Below, one piece after another: positions 8,094 through 12,669 of a stretch of 12,669 bases of DNA. The notes below the pieces were generated by a model that saw only the letters and a list, made by a program, of their open reading frames with translations, was not told where the DNA came from and made no database searches. How positions within the stretch are numbered: position 1 is the stretch's first letter; every line of letters begins with the position of its first letter. Source of the DNA: Flavobacterium sp. (GTDB lineage: Bacteria > Bacteroidota > Bacteroidia > Flavobacteriales > Flavobacteriaceae); assembly GCA_023253295.1 (NCBI GenBank), contig JALRGZ010000086.1, forward strand, positions 1 through 12,669, written 5' to 3'. The translations under genes and the position numbers were made by a program.

Positions 8094-8750
8094 TTAGTTT
8101 TTCAAATCTTTAATCACTTTGAAAGCCACGTCAACCTGATCTTCGCCTACTAAAATAGTAAATTCATTAGATGTCGATATCACTTCATTGATGATAATTC
8201 CTTCCCAGGCTAAACGTTGGAAAATGAAATAATAAATTCCGGGAACCACAATATTTTCTTTTGGTAACTTAACTGTGATAGAAGCAAGATTGTCTAATTT
8301 TTGAATTAGTTTCTCGTTAGCAAAATGTTTGTCAACTAATTTGTTAACGGTATTGCTTACCACAATGTTAATTTCGTTTACCCCTCTTGAAGAAGTGTAA
8401 AAAACATCTGGAAAACCATTGATGTCCGAAATTAATTCGGCTTGTTTGTTTAAAACAGTTTCTGAAACTGCAAAAGTATAATCGGTTAGAGCAGATCGAA
8501 CTGTAATTTCACCTATGTTTTTAATTACTTTATTGATTTTATGGTTTAATCTAAAATCTAATTCTTCTGTTAATCTTTTCAAGGACATCACAACAGCGCC
8601 TTGTTTGACTTCTTTTCCAAATTCACTCTCTAATTCCGACATAATATTTCGGGATAAAGAGGTTAAATTGATAATTCCAAGTGACAAAGCATTTAATAAA
8701 AATGGTTTTGTTTTGATGTAATTCTCGACAATTGATGAAACAGTTTTCAT
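8094..8750 (-). CDS. ACT-domain protein without kinase domain (aspartokinase-like regulatory fragment)
   Basis: The product has 218 residues and no signal peptide, so it is cytosolic. Residues about 150-218 (V-V-P-G-I-Y-Y-F-I-F-Q-R-L, then I-I-I-N-E-V-I-S-T-S-N-E-F-T-I-L-V) match the C-terminal ACT regulatory domain of aspartate kinases, which binds amino acids and forms dimers. Residues about 78-147 probably form a first ACT-like repeat. The amino-acid kinase catalytic domain is absent. The N-terminal 70 residues are helical and could form a small winged-helix-like unit (L-L-N-A-L-S-L-G-I-I-N-L, then S-L-K-R-L-T-E-E-L). Such proteins may be labelled aspartate kinase by homology; catalysis is not expected. 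A ligand-sensing regulator is a plausible role but is inference. It has its own upstream promoter and a strong terminator, so it is probably monocistronic. The start ATG at 8750 is the first in the frame. Confidence 0.85.
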   Translation of the reverse strand: MKTVSSIVENYIKTKPFLLNALSLGIINLTSLSRNIMSELESEFGKEVKQGAVVMSLKRLTEELDFRLNHKINKVIKNIGEITVRSALTDYTFAVSETVLNKQAELISDINGFPDVFYTSSRGVNEINIVVSNTVNKLVDKHFANEKLIQKLDNLASITVKLPKENIVVPGIYYFIFQRLAWEGIIINEVISTSNEFTILVGEDQVDVAFKVIKDLKN

Positions 8751-8784
8751 GATTAAAATAGGTGTTTATACTTAGTTTTTATGT

Positions 8785-8804
8785 CGATTTACTTAGATAA
8801 ATCG
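8785..8804. promoter_or_regulatory. Palindrome in the leader of the ACT-protein gene
   Basis: CGATTTA (8785-8791) and TAAATCG (8798-8804) form a perfect 7-bp inverted repeat with a 6-nt spacer. It lies between the predicted promoter and the start codon of the ACT-protein gene, about 35-55 nt before the ATG on the minus strand. It could be a dimeric operator or a leader stem-loop. Function is inferred from position and symmetry only. Confidence 0.4.
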
Positions 8805-8817
8805 TTAAAAATATGTG

Positions 8818-8850
8818 CAAATATAATTAAAAAAACAATTTGTTACAAAA
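8818..8850 (-). promoter_or_regulatory. Bacteroidetes-type promoter for the ACT-protein gene
   Basis: On the minus strand a TTG (complement of 8846-8848, within TTTTG at 8846-8850) is followed after 20 nt by TATATTTG (8818-8825), which matches the Bacteroidetes/Flavobacterium -7 consensus TAnnTTTG exactly. Transcription would begin near 8811, giving a leader of about 60 nt that includes the palindrome at 8785-8804. The elements lie in the 119-nt gap after yraN and indicate independent expression. Confidence 0.65.
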
Positions 8851-8869
8851 ATAACAACAAAAATTAACA

Positions 8870-9229
8870 TTAAAAGTGGTAAAAAGCGTCTGTAAGGTGT
8901 TCAATTACAAAAGATTTAGCCTCCTTGTGGATGGAGATTATATCAAAACGGACGTTGAAATCGAGATCTTTTTCGACTACGTAGTTGTCAATGGCTTTCG
9001 TAAGTAGTTTTATTTTTTTAGCAGTTACAGCCTCTTGTGGAAGACCAAATTCAATAGTAGAACGGGTTTTTACTTCTATAATAGCCAGTGTGTCATTTAT
9101 TTGGGCAATGATGTCTATCTCGGCTTTTTGAAACGTCCAATTGGTTTCTAAAATAGTATAGCCGTTGTTTTTTAAAAAATCAACGGCTAGTTCTTCTCCT
9201 AGTTTTCCCAATTCGTTGTGTTGAGCCAT
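8870..9229 (-). CDS. yraN: YraN family (UPF0102) nuclease-fold protein
   Basis: This 119-residue protein matches the YraN/UPF0102 family in length and motifs. It has a predicted restriction-endonuclease-like fold: an N-terminal helix with G-K-L-G-E-E-L-A (E12), then A-E-I-D-I-I-A (D39) and I-I-E-V-K-T-R (E52, K54). Together these make the E, D and E-x-K set typical of metal-dependent nucleases. The family is widespread and has been linked to DNA processing or uptake, but its cellular role is poorly defined. Here the usual G of the G-E-I-D motif is replaced by A. The gene lies 66 nt after the secreted peptidase on the same strand, and its ATG is preceded within 8 nt by a heptanucleotide tandem repeat. 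Nothing suggests truncation. Confidence 0.92.
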   Translation of the reverse strand: MAQHNELGKLGEELAVDFLKNNGYTILETNWTFQKAEIDIIAQINDTLAIIEVKTRSTIEFGLPQEAVTAKKIKLLTKAIDNYVVEKDLDFNVRFDIISIHKEAKSFVIEHLTDAFYHF

Positions 9230-9236
9230 TTGTTAT

Positions 9237-9264
9237 AGTCTTCAGTGGTCAGTTTTTAGTAATC
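9237..9264. repeat. Heptanucleotide tandem repeat (four units)
   Basis: Four 7-nt units follow without gaps: AGTCTTC, AGTGGTC, AGTTTTT, AGTAATC (plus strand; consensus AGTnnTC). Read on the minus strand this is a run of units ending in ACT. It occupies the gap between the peptidase and yraN genes and ends 7 nt before the yraN start codon, so it falls in the yraN leader. The units are diverged, which suggests an old repeat. Similar ACTG-type intergenic runs are, as I recall, frequent in Flavobacteria. Confidence 0.6.
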
Positions 9265-9295
9265 AGAGTATAAGTCGCTCAATTATTAAAATTGA

Positions 9296-10288
9296 TTAAT
9301 CTTCAAATTTCAATATACTTTTTTCGGCTGTAACTTCCATAGTTACCTGATTGCCTAAAATTAATGCTCTGTTGTCCTGAATATGTCCCGCCGGGAAATT
9401 GTAAATCACGGGAATATTATAAGTTTTAGTTACATCTTCAATAATTTGAACTGCATTTTTTCCCCAGGGAATTTCATTGTCTTTCATTTTGGTCATCGAA
9501 CCTACAACAATTCCTTTGATGCTTTCTAGGCATCCGTTGCGTTTTAAGTTCATCATCATACGATCGATGTGGTATAAATATTCGTCTAAATCTTCTATGA
9601 ATAATATTTTGTCTGTACAATCAATGGCTGAAGGTGATCCGAATAAACTGTATAAGATTGATAAATTTCCGCCTACCAATTCCCCTTTTGCACTACCATA
9701 ACGATTCATAGGATCAGATAGAATTTCATAGCTTATTGGTTCGTTGAATAAGGCTTCTCTTAAAGTTTCTTTGGCTTCTGGAGTAGCTCGTGGAATACTT
9801 ACAGGCATAATTCCGTGTATGGTTTTGTAGCCCAAAGTATTCAGGTGGTTGTGTAATACGGTAATGTCACTAAAGCCAATAATCCATTTTGGATTTTTTT
9901 TAAATTGGGTAAAATCCAGCAAATCGATAATTCTAACTGTCCCGTAACCACCTTTTACACACCAAATCGCTTTGATATTTGGGTTGTCCAATTGAGTTTG
10001 AAAATCTGCTGTTCTTTCTTCGTCGGTTCCGGCCAATTGATTATTGTCTAAACCAATGCTTTTACCAATGACTACTTCCAATCCCCAACTATGTAATAAA
10101 TCAATGGCAGGCTGTAATAAGTTTTCAGTATATTTTCTTGCTGTAGCAACAATAGCAACGGTGTCTCCTTTTTGTAAAGCGGCTGGTGTAATCATGTTTT
10201 CTTGAGAGTGACTGGTGAAAGATTGAAAAAATAACATCAGGAAAACACTTAATGTTCGGTTTAAAGATAAAAATCGAGAAGTAGGCAT
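9296..10288 (-). CDS. Secreted LD-carboxypeptidase-like serine peptidase (S66 family)
   Basis: The protein belongs to peptidase family S66 (LdcA/MccF), whose members remove D-residues from murein tetrapeptides or detoxify microcin C-type compounds. The expected catalytic triad is visible: Ser in I-G-F-S-D-I-T (S140), Glu in F-I-E-D-L-D-E (E232) and His in F-P-A-G-H-I-Q (H302). The oxyanion region K-G-G-Y-G (112-116) and the N-terminal G-D-T-V-A-I-V-A strand are also present. I chose the ATG at 10288 (330 residues) because it starts a signal peptide directly (hydrophobic core T-L-S-V-F-L-M-L-F-F). A TTG at 10333 would add 15 residues but lies almost at the predicted transcription start. Export suggests a murein-turnover role in the periplasm. 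Most characterised LdcA enzymes are cytosolic, so its substrate is uncertain. yraN follows on the same strand. Confidence 0.9.
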   Translation of the reverse strand: MPTSRFLSLNRTLSVFLMLFFQSFTSHSQENMITPAALQKGDTVAIVATARKYTENLLQPAIDLLHSWGLEVVIGKSIGLDNNQLAGTDEERTADFQTQLDNPNIKAIWCVKGGYGTVRIIDLLDFTQFKKNPKWIIGFSDITVLHNHLNTLGYKTIHGIMPVSIPRATPEAKETLREALFNEPISYEILSDPMNRYGSAKGELVGGNLSILYSLFGSPSAIDCTDKILFIEDLDEYLYHIDRMMMNLKRNGCLESIKGIVVGSMTKMKDNEIPWGKNAVQIIEDVTKTYNIPVIYNFPAGHIQDNRALILGNQVTMEVTAEKSILKFED

Positions 10289-10343
10289 ATGAGTGTTTTT
10301 CCTAAGTAAATAAATATCGAAATGCCTTTGCAAAGCATCAAAA

Positions 10344-10351
10344 CAAAGATA
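10344..10351 (-). promoter_or_regulatory. -7 promoter element for the S66 peptidase gene
   Basis: The minus strand reads TATCTTTG here, an exact match to TAnnTTTG. No TTG lies at the usual distance upstream, so the -33 element is weak or absent. Initiation near 10337 would leave a leader of about 50 nt to the ATG at 10288 and almost none to the TTG at 10333, which supports the shorter start. Confidence 0.5.
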
Positions 10352-10373
10352 ATTAAATTCAAAAAATAATATA

Positions 10374-10403
10374 TTGTAAATTGTATGAAATAGATTAAAT
10401 TTA
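10374..10403 (+). promoter_or_regulatory. Promoter for the secreted EEP-family gene
   Basis: TTG (10374-10376) is followed after 19 nt by TAAATTTA (10396-10403), one mismatch from TAnnTTTG. The predicted start of transcription lies around 10410, about 20 nt before the ATG at 10430. It faces away from the peptidase promoter within the same divergent intergenic region of about 140 nt. Confidence 0.45.
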
Positions 10404-10429
10404 CTAAAGTGCTTTAAGTCAGCTTGCTT

Positions 10430-11524
10430 ATGCTAAAACAGAGGTTAATTGTTGTTGTTTTTCTATTTTTATTTCAAATGGCTTTTTCTCAGCAAAAAAG
10501 TTATCGTATTCATACGGTGGCATTTTATAATTTCGAAAATCTGTTTGATACCATAAATGATCCGGAAACCCATGATGACGAATGGACTCCTGATGGAAAA
10601 CAACATTGGACTGCTGAAAAATACCATCAGAAATTACAAAATTTAGCCCGGGTTTTGAATGAAATAGGTAAACCTGAAAATTCTAATTCTCCAACATTGA
10701 TAGCCTGTTCTGAAATTGAAAATCGAAGCGTGCTCGAAGATTTAATTCAACAGTCTAATTTGGCAATTCAGGATTATGGAATAATCCATTTTGATTCGCC
10801 CGACAAACGCGGAATTGATGTAGCTTTGTTGTATCAAAAGAAATTTTTTCTTCCCACTTCTTATGCCAATATCCCATTATATATTTATAAAAAAGCGAAT
10901 CAAGAATTGACTTCAGATTCGGAAGAAACGGATGATGATCTTTCGGAAAATAATTATCAAAATAGGATTTTTACCCGAGATCAGCTTTTAGTAACAGGGT
11001 TTTTGGATGGAGAAGAAATTCATATCGTTGTTAATCACTGGCCTTCCCGATCGGGTGGAGAGAAAAAATCAAGTCCGTATCGGGAAGCTGCCGGACTATT
11101 AAATCGAAAGATTATAGATTCTTTGCAAAATATAAATCCCAATGCAAAGGTGATTACTTTGGGCGATTTGAATGATGGTCCTTTTAATAATAGCATTAAA
11201 AAGGCCTTGGGGGCTAAAGCACAAAAAAGCGAGGTGCCTGAATTTGGCATTTACAATCCATTCGAAGAAATGGCTAAAAAAGGTTTGGGAACTATTGCCT
11301 TTAGGGATGCTTGGGATATTTTTGATCAAATCATGCTTAGTCAGTCTTTGGTTAAAAATGATTTTTCTACTTACCAATATTGGAAAGCAGGAATTTTTAA
11401 TAAAAGCTATCTGATTCAAAATTCCGGAAGATATAAAGGTTATCCTAAACGGCATTCAGCTACTGAAGTGGGTTTTAGTGATCATTTTCCTGTTTATATT
11501 TATTTGATAAAACAGGCAAAATAG
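10430..11524 (+). CDS. Secreted endonuclease/exonuclease/phosphatase family protein
   Basis: The 364-residue product has a signal peptide (residues 1-21, ending M-A-F-S-Q) followed by a complete EEP-fold domain, the metal-dependent phosphodiesterase fold of DNase I, sphingomyelinases and inositol phosphatases. All landmark motifs are present: Y-N-F-E-N-L-F (N34, E36), C-S-E-I-E-N with the metal-binding Glu (E95), N-H-W-P-S-R (N202, H203), G-D-L-N-D (D246, N248) and the C-terminal S-D-H-F-P-V (D351, H352). It is therefore probably active outside the cytoplasm on nucleic acid or another phosphodiester or phosphomonoester. Substrate cannot be told from the fold. A short acidic insert (S-D-S-E-E-T-D-D-D-L-S) interrupts the middle. 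The ATG at 10430 is preferred over a TTG two codons earlier. The gene stands alone between a divergent peptidase gene and an inverted-repeat element. Confidence 0.9.
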   Translation: MLKQRLIVVVFLFLFQMAFSQQKSYRIHTVAFYNFENLFDTINDPETHDDEWTPDGKQHWTAEKYHQKLQNLARVLNEIGKPENSNSPTLIACSEIENRSVLEDLIQQSNLAIQDYGIIHFDSPDKRGIDVALLYQKKFFLPTSYANIPLYIYKKANQELTSDSEETDDDLSENNYQNRIFTRDQLLVTGFLDGEEIHIVVNHWPSRSGGEKKSSPYREAAGLLNRKIIDSLQNINPNAKVITLGDLNDGPFNNSIKKALGAKAQKSEVPEFGIYNPFEEMAKKGLGTIAFRDAWDIFDQIMLSQSLVKNDFSTYQYWKAGIFNKSYLIQNSGRYKGYPKRHSATEVGFSDHFPVYIYLIKQAK

Positions 11525-11535
11525 ATAGCATAAGG

Positions 11536-11641
11536 TCTAACCGCGAAGAACACAAATTATTTCGCAAGGATCGCAAAACTTTGTGTTCTTCGCGTTTGTA
11601 AAGACAAAGAATGATTTCTCATTGCGTACTTTGCGGTTAGA
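11536..11641. repeat. Inverted-repeat intergenic element (about 106 bp)
   Basis: The ends form a 9-bp inverted repeat, TCTAACCGC (11536-11544) and GCGGTTAGA (11633-11641). Nested within is a perfect 15-bp inverted repeat, CGCGAAGAACACAAA (11542-11556) and TTTGTGTTCTTCGCG (11580-11594), with a 23-nt loop. The sequence is built from recurring CGCAA(A) or TTTGCG modules (for example TTGCGTACTTTGCGG near 11623-11637). I recall this style of element as interspersed many times in Flavobacterium and other Bacteroidetes intergenic regions. The two arm systems overlap at CGC (11542-11544), so they would compete when folded as RNA. No T-run follows, so it is not a typical terminator. No transposase is nearby. 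Confidence 0.75.
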
Positions 11642-11665
11642 TAGAAACCAAAATTCTTTTTTTCG

Positions 11666-11673
11666 TACTTTAG
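11666..11673 (+). promoter_or_regulatory. Candidate -7 element for the dioxygenase gene
   Basis: TACTTTAG, followed by CA, differs from TAnnTTTG at one position and sits 23 nt before the dioxygenase ATG, which gives a leader of about 16 nt. No TTG is found at the usual -33 distance. That region falls just outside the right end of the inverted-repeat element. Confidence 0.35.
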
Positions 11674-11695
11674 CATTTATAAAAAACAATTCAAA

Positions 11696-12235
11696 ATGGC
11701 AATTTCTAAACCTTTTAACCTTACCAAATGGATTGACGAAAACCGTCAATTGTTAAAACCACCTGTTGGAAACAAAAATTTATACGTCGATTCAGGCGAT
11801 TACATCGTGATGATTGTTGCTGGGCCTAATGCCCGAAAAGATTTTCATTACAACGAAACCGAAGAGCTGTTTTATCAATTGGAAGGTTCAATAGAGGTTC
11901 ACATTCAGGAAGAGGGTGAGCGCAAAGTAATGCAACTACATGCTGGTGATATGTATCTGCATCCTGCTAAAGTTCCGCATTCACCTGCTCGTTCTGAAGG
12001 TTCCATAGGTCTGGTTATTGAGCGTAAAAGAGCCAATCAGGGTTTTGTTGATGGTTTGCTTTGGTATTGTGACAATTGCAATCACAAGTTACACGAGGTT
12101 TATTTTGAACTCAATAATATAGAGAAGGACTTCTTGCCCCATTTTGAACATTTTTACAATTCCGAAACATTAAGATGTTGCGAAAAATGTGGAACTGTTA
12201 TGGCAACAGATCCAAAATTTACAGCTAAAAAATAA
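11696..12235 (+). CDS. nbaC: 3-hydroxyanthranilate 3,4-dioxygenase
   Basis: This cytosolic cupin enzyme opens the ring of 3-hydroxyanthranilate with O2 to give 2-amino-3-carboxymuconate semialdehyde, a kynurenine-pathway step that leads to quinolinate and NAD or on to further catabolism. At 179 residues it is close to the bacterial family length. The Fe(II) ligands H51, E57 and H95 occur at the same numbers as in the characterised Cupriavidus enzyme. The substrate-binding arginines R47 and R99 are conserved, with E109 near the expected substrate-contact Glu. The C-terminal rubredoxin-like metal site typical of bacterial forms is complete (C125-x-x-C128 and C162-x-x-C165). The start ATG is followed by the usual F-N-L-T-K-W-I-D-E-N-R segment. 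A structured RNA element and an aldehyde dehydrogenase gene follow, consistent with related metabolism. Confidence 0.96.
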   Translation: MAISKPFNLTKWIDENRQLLKPPVGNKNLYVDSGDYIVMIVAGPNARKDFHYNETEELFYQLEGSIEVHIQEEGERKVMQLHAGDMYLHPAKVPHSPARSEGSIGLVIERKRANQGFVDGLLWYCDNCNHKLHEVYFELNNIEKDFLPHFEHFYNSETLRCCEKCGTVMATDPKFTAKK

Positions 12236-12243
12236 TTTTTTTC

Positions 12244-12320
12244 AGGAGCTATTCCCGTTATCCGCTATATCTTTTCCTGCTTAAAGAAATCAGGAAAAGG
12301 ATGCCGCTCCTACCGGGGCT
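12244..12320 (+). ncRNA. Compact structured RNA or repeat, possibly Flavo-1-like
   Basis: The 105-nt gap between dioxygenase and dehydrogenase genes holds a dense set of pairings. A hairpin CTTTTCCTG (12271-12279) / CAGGAAAAG (12291-12299) sits inside ATCC (12260-12263) / GGAT (12299-12302; one G shared). Outside these, CCCG (12254-12257) pairs with CGGG (12314-12317) and AGC (12247-12249) with GCT (12318-12320). Alternatively AGGAGC (12244-12249) pairs with GCTCCT (12306-12311), which together with CCCG/CGGG would form a pseudoknot. The GGAGCTATTCCCG start and CGGGGCTA end match my memory of a motif common in Flavobacteria, perhaps the Flavo-1 RNA. That name is tentative. Sense cannot be fixed from one copy; the plus orientation follows the motif as I recall it. 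Confidence 0.6.
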
Positions 12321-12340
12321 AAAAACACAAATTCATAATC

Positions 12341-12669
12341 ATGACAACAATCGCATTACAATTTGGAATCAAGGCTGCTTTAGACCAATTAGGAATTCAG
12401 GAAATAAATGGTGGAAGTGCTACAGGAATTAAGAACTTTGCTTCGGGTGAAATAATTGAAAGTTATTCGCCGGTTGATGGTGCTTTGATAGCAAAAGTAC
12501 AAACCACTTCGGCTTCCGATTATGAAAAAGTGATGCAGGCTGCTACTGAAGCCTTTAAAATCTTCCGGTTAATTCCTGCTCCAAAACGTGGAGAAATTGT
12601 GCGACAGTTTGGTGAAAAATTACGCCAAAATAAAGATGCCTTAGGCAAATTGGTTTCTTATGAAATGGG
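12341..12669 (+). CDS. Aldehyde dehydrogenase, ALDH7-like (3' truncated by window)
   Basis: The frame opens at the ATG at 12341 and stays open for 109 codons to the window edge, so only the N-terminal fifth is seen. The sequence I-I-E-S-Y-S-P-V-D-G-A-L-I-A-K-V and especially I-P-A-P-K-R-G-E-I-V-R-Q-F-G followed by L-G-K-L-V-S-Y-E-M-G closely match the antiquitin (ALDH7) group, whose known members oxidise alpha-aminoadipate semialdehyde and other aldehydes with NAD. The cofactor and catalytic Cys regions lie beyond the window. Position next to 3-hydroxyanthranilate dioxygenase also allows a role on aminomuconate semialdehyde, but the sequence group argues more for lysine-type or general aldehyde oxidation. 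The 105-nt spacer with a structured element means operon membership is uncertain. Confidence 0.9.
   Translation, partial: MTTIALQFGIKAALDQLGIQEINGGSATGIKNFASGEIIESYSPVDGALIAKVQTTSASDYEKVMQAATEAFKIFRLIPAPKRGEIVRQFGEKLRQNKDALGKLVSYEM

Noticed and set aside
9279..9296. An A/T-only inverted repeat (TCAATT and AATTGA) at the end of the peptidase gene as a terminator
   Set aside because: The stem is only 6 A/T-rich pairs without a T-run, too weak to support.
10289..10333. A 15-residue N-terminal extension of the S66 peptidase starting at TTG
   Set aside because: The predicted transcription start leaves almost no leader for it, and the ATG at 10288 opens directly into a signal peptide.
11542..11594. 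The 15-bp hairpin as an intrinsic terminator of the EEP-family gene
   Set aside because: It has a 23-nt loop and no following T-run on the plus strand; it fits an interspersed inverted-repeat element better.
11537..11749. A 70-codon minus-strand frame
   Set aside because: It is a translation of the inverted-repeat element running into the antisense of the dioxygenase start, a known type of spurious frame from such repeats.

Overview
The window looks like a chromosomal segment of a Flavobacterium-like member of the Flavobacteriaceae. The evidence is low-GC DNA, lipoprotein-free signal peptides ending in F-S-Q, Bacteroidetes-type promoters (TTG, about 19-20 nt, then TAnnTTTG) in place of sigma-70 boxes, a Bacteroidetes-style outer-membrane barrel, and two families of intergenic repeat or RNA element that I associate with Flavobacteria. 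No phage, transposase, CRISPR array, tRNA or rRNA gene was seen.

Layout, left to right. (1) The C-terminal end of an unrecognised gene overlaps the TTG start of mfd, the transcription-repair coupling factor (339-3707). (2) A convergent, AT-rich gene for an exported protein of unknown function (3711-4754, minus) sits 3 nt beyond the mfd stop. On its far side (4833-4892) lies a second, diverged copy of the last codons of mfd. The exported-protein gene therefore looks like an insertion behind mfd, made by exchange with a related mfd allele that left the old 3' end stranded. (3) A two-gene plus-strand operon encodes a CHASE4-type hybrid sensor histidine kinase and, 10 nt downstream, a small outer-membrane barrel. 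It ends at a strong bidirectional hairpin terminator. (4) A minus-strand group carries a secreted LD-carboxypeptidase-like peptidase, a YraN-family protein and a kinase-less tandem-ACT protein with its own promoter. (5) Divergent from the peptidase is a secreted endonuclease/exonuclease/phosphatase-fold protein. (6) After a 106-bp inverted-repeat element come 3-hydroxyanthranilate 3,4-dioxygenase, a compact structured RNA or repeat, and the start of an ALDH7-like aldehyde dehydrogenase that runs off the window.

Functional links. Mfd acts in transcription-coupled DNA repair, and YraN is a conserved nuclease-fold protein. The kinase and barrel probably form an envelope sensing unit. The dioxygenase belongs to the kynurenine pathway (tryptophan breakdown or de novo NAD synthesis), and the neighbouring dehydrogenase could handle a semialdehyde in the same or a related pathway. 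Most of the window is ordinary housekeeping and envelope content. The parts most worth a second look are the stranded mfd tail with its cargo gene, the structured RNA at 12244-12320, the inverted-repeat element at 11536-11641 and the ACT-only regulator candidate.
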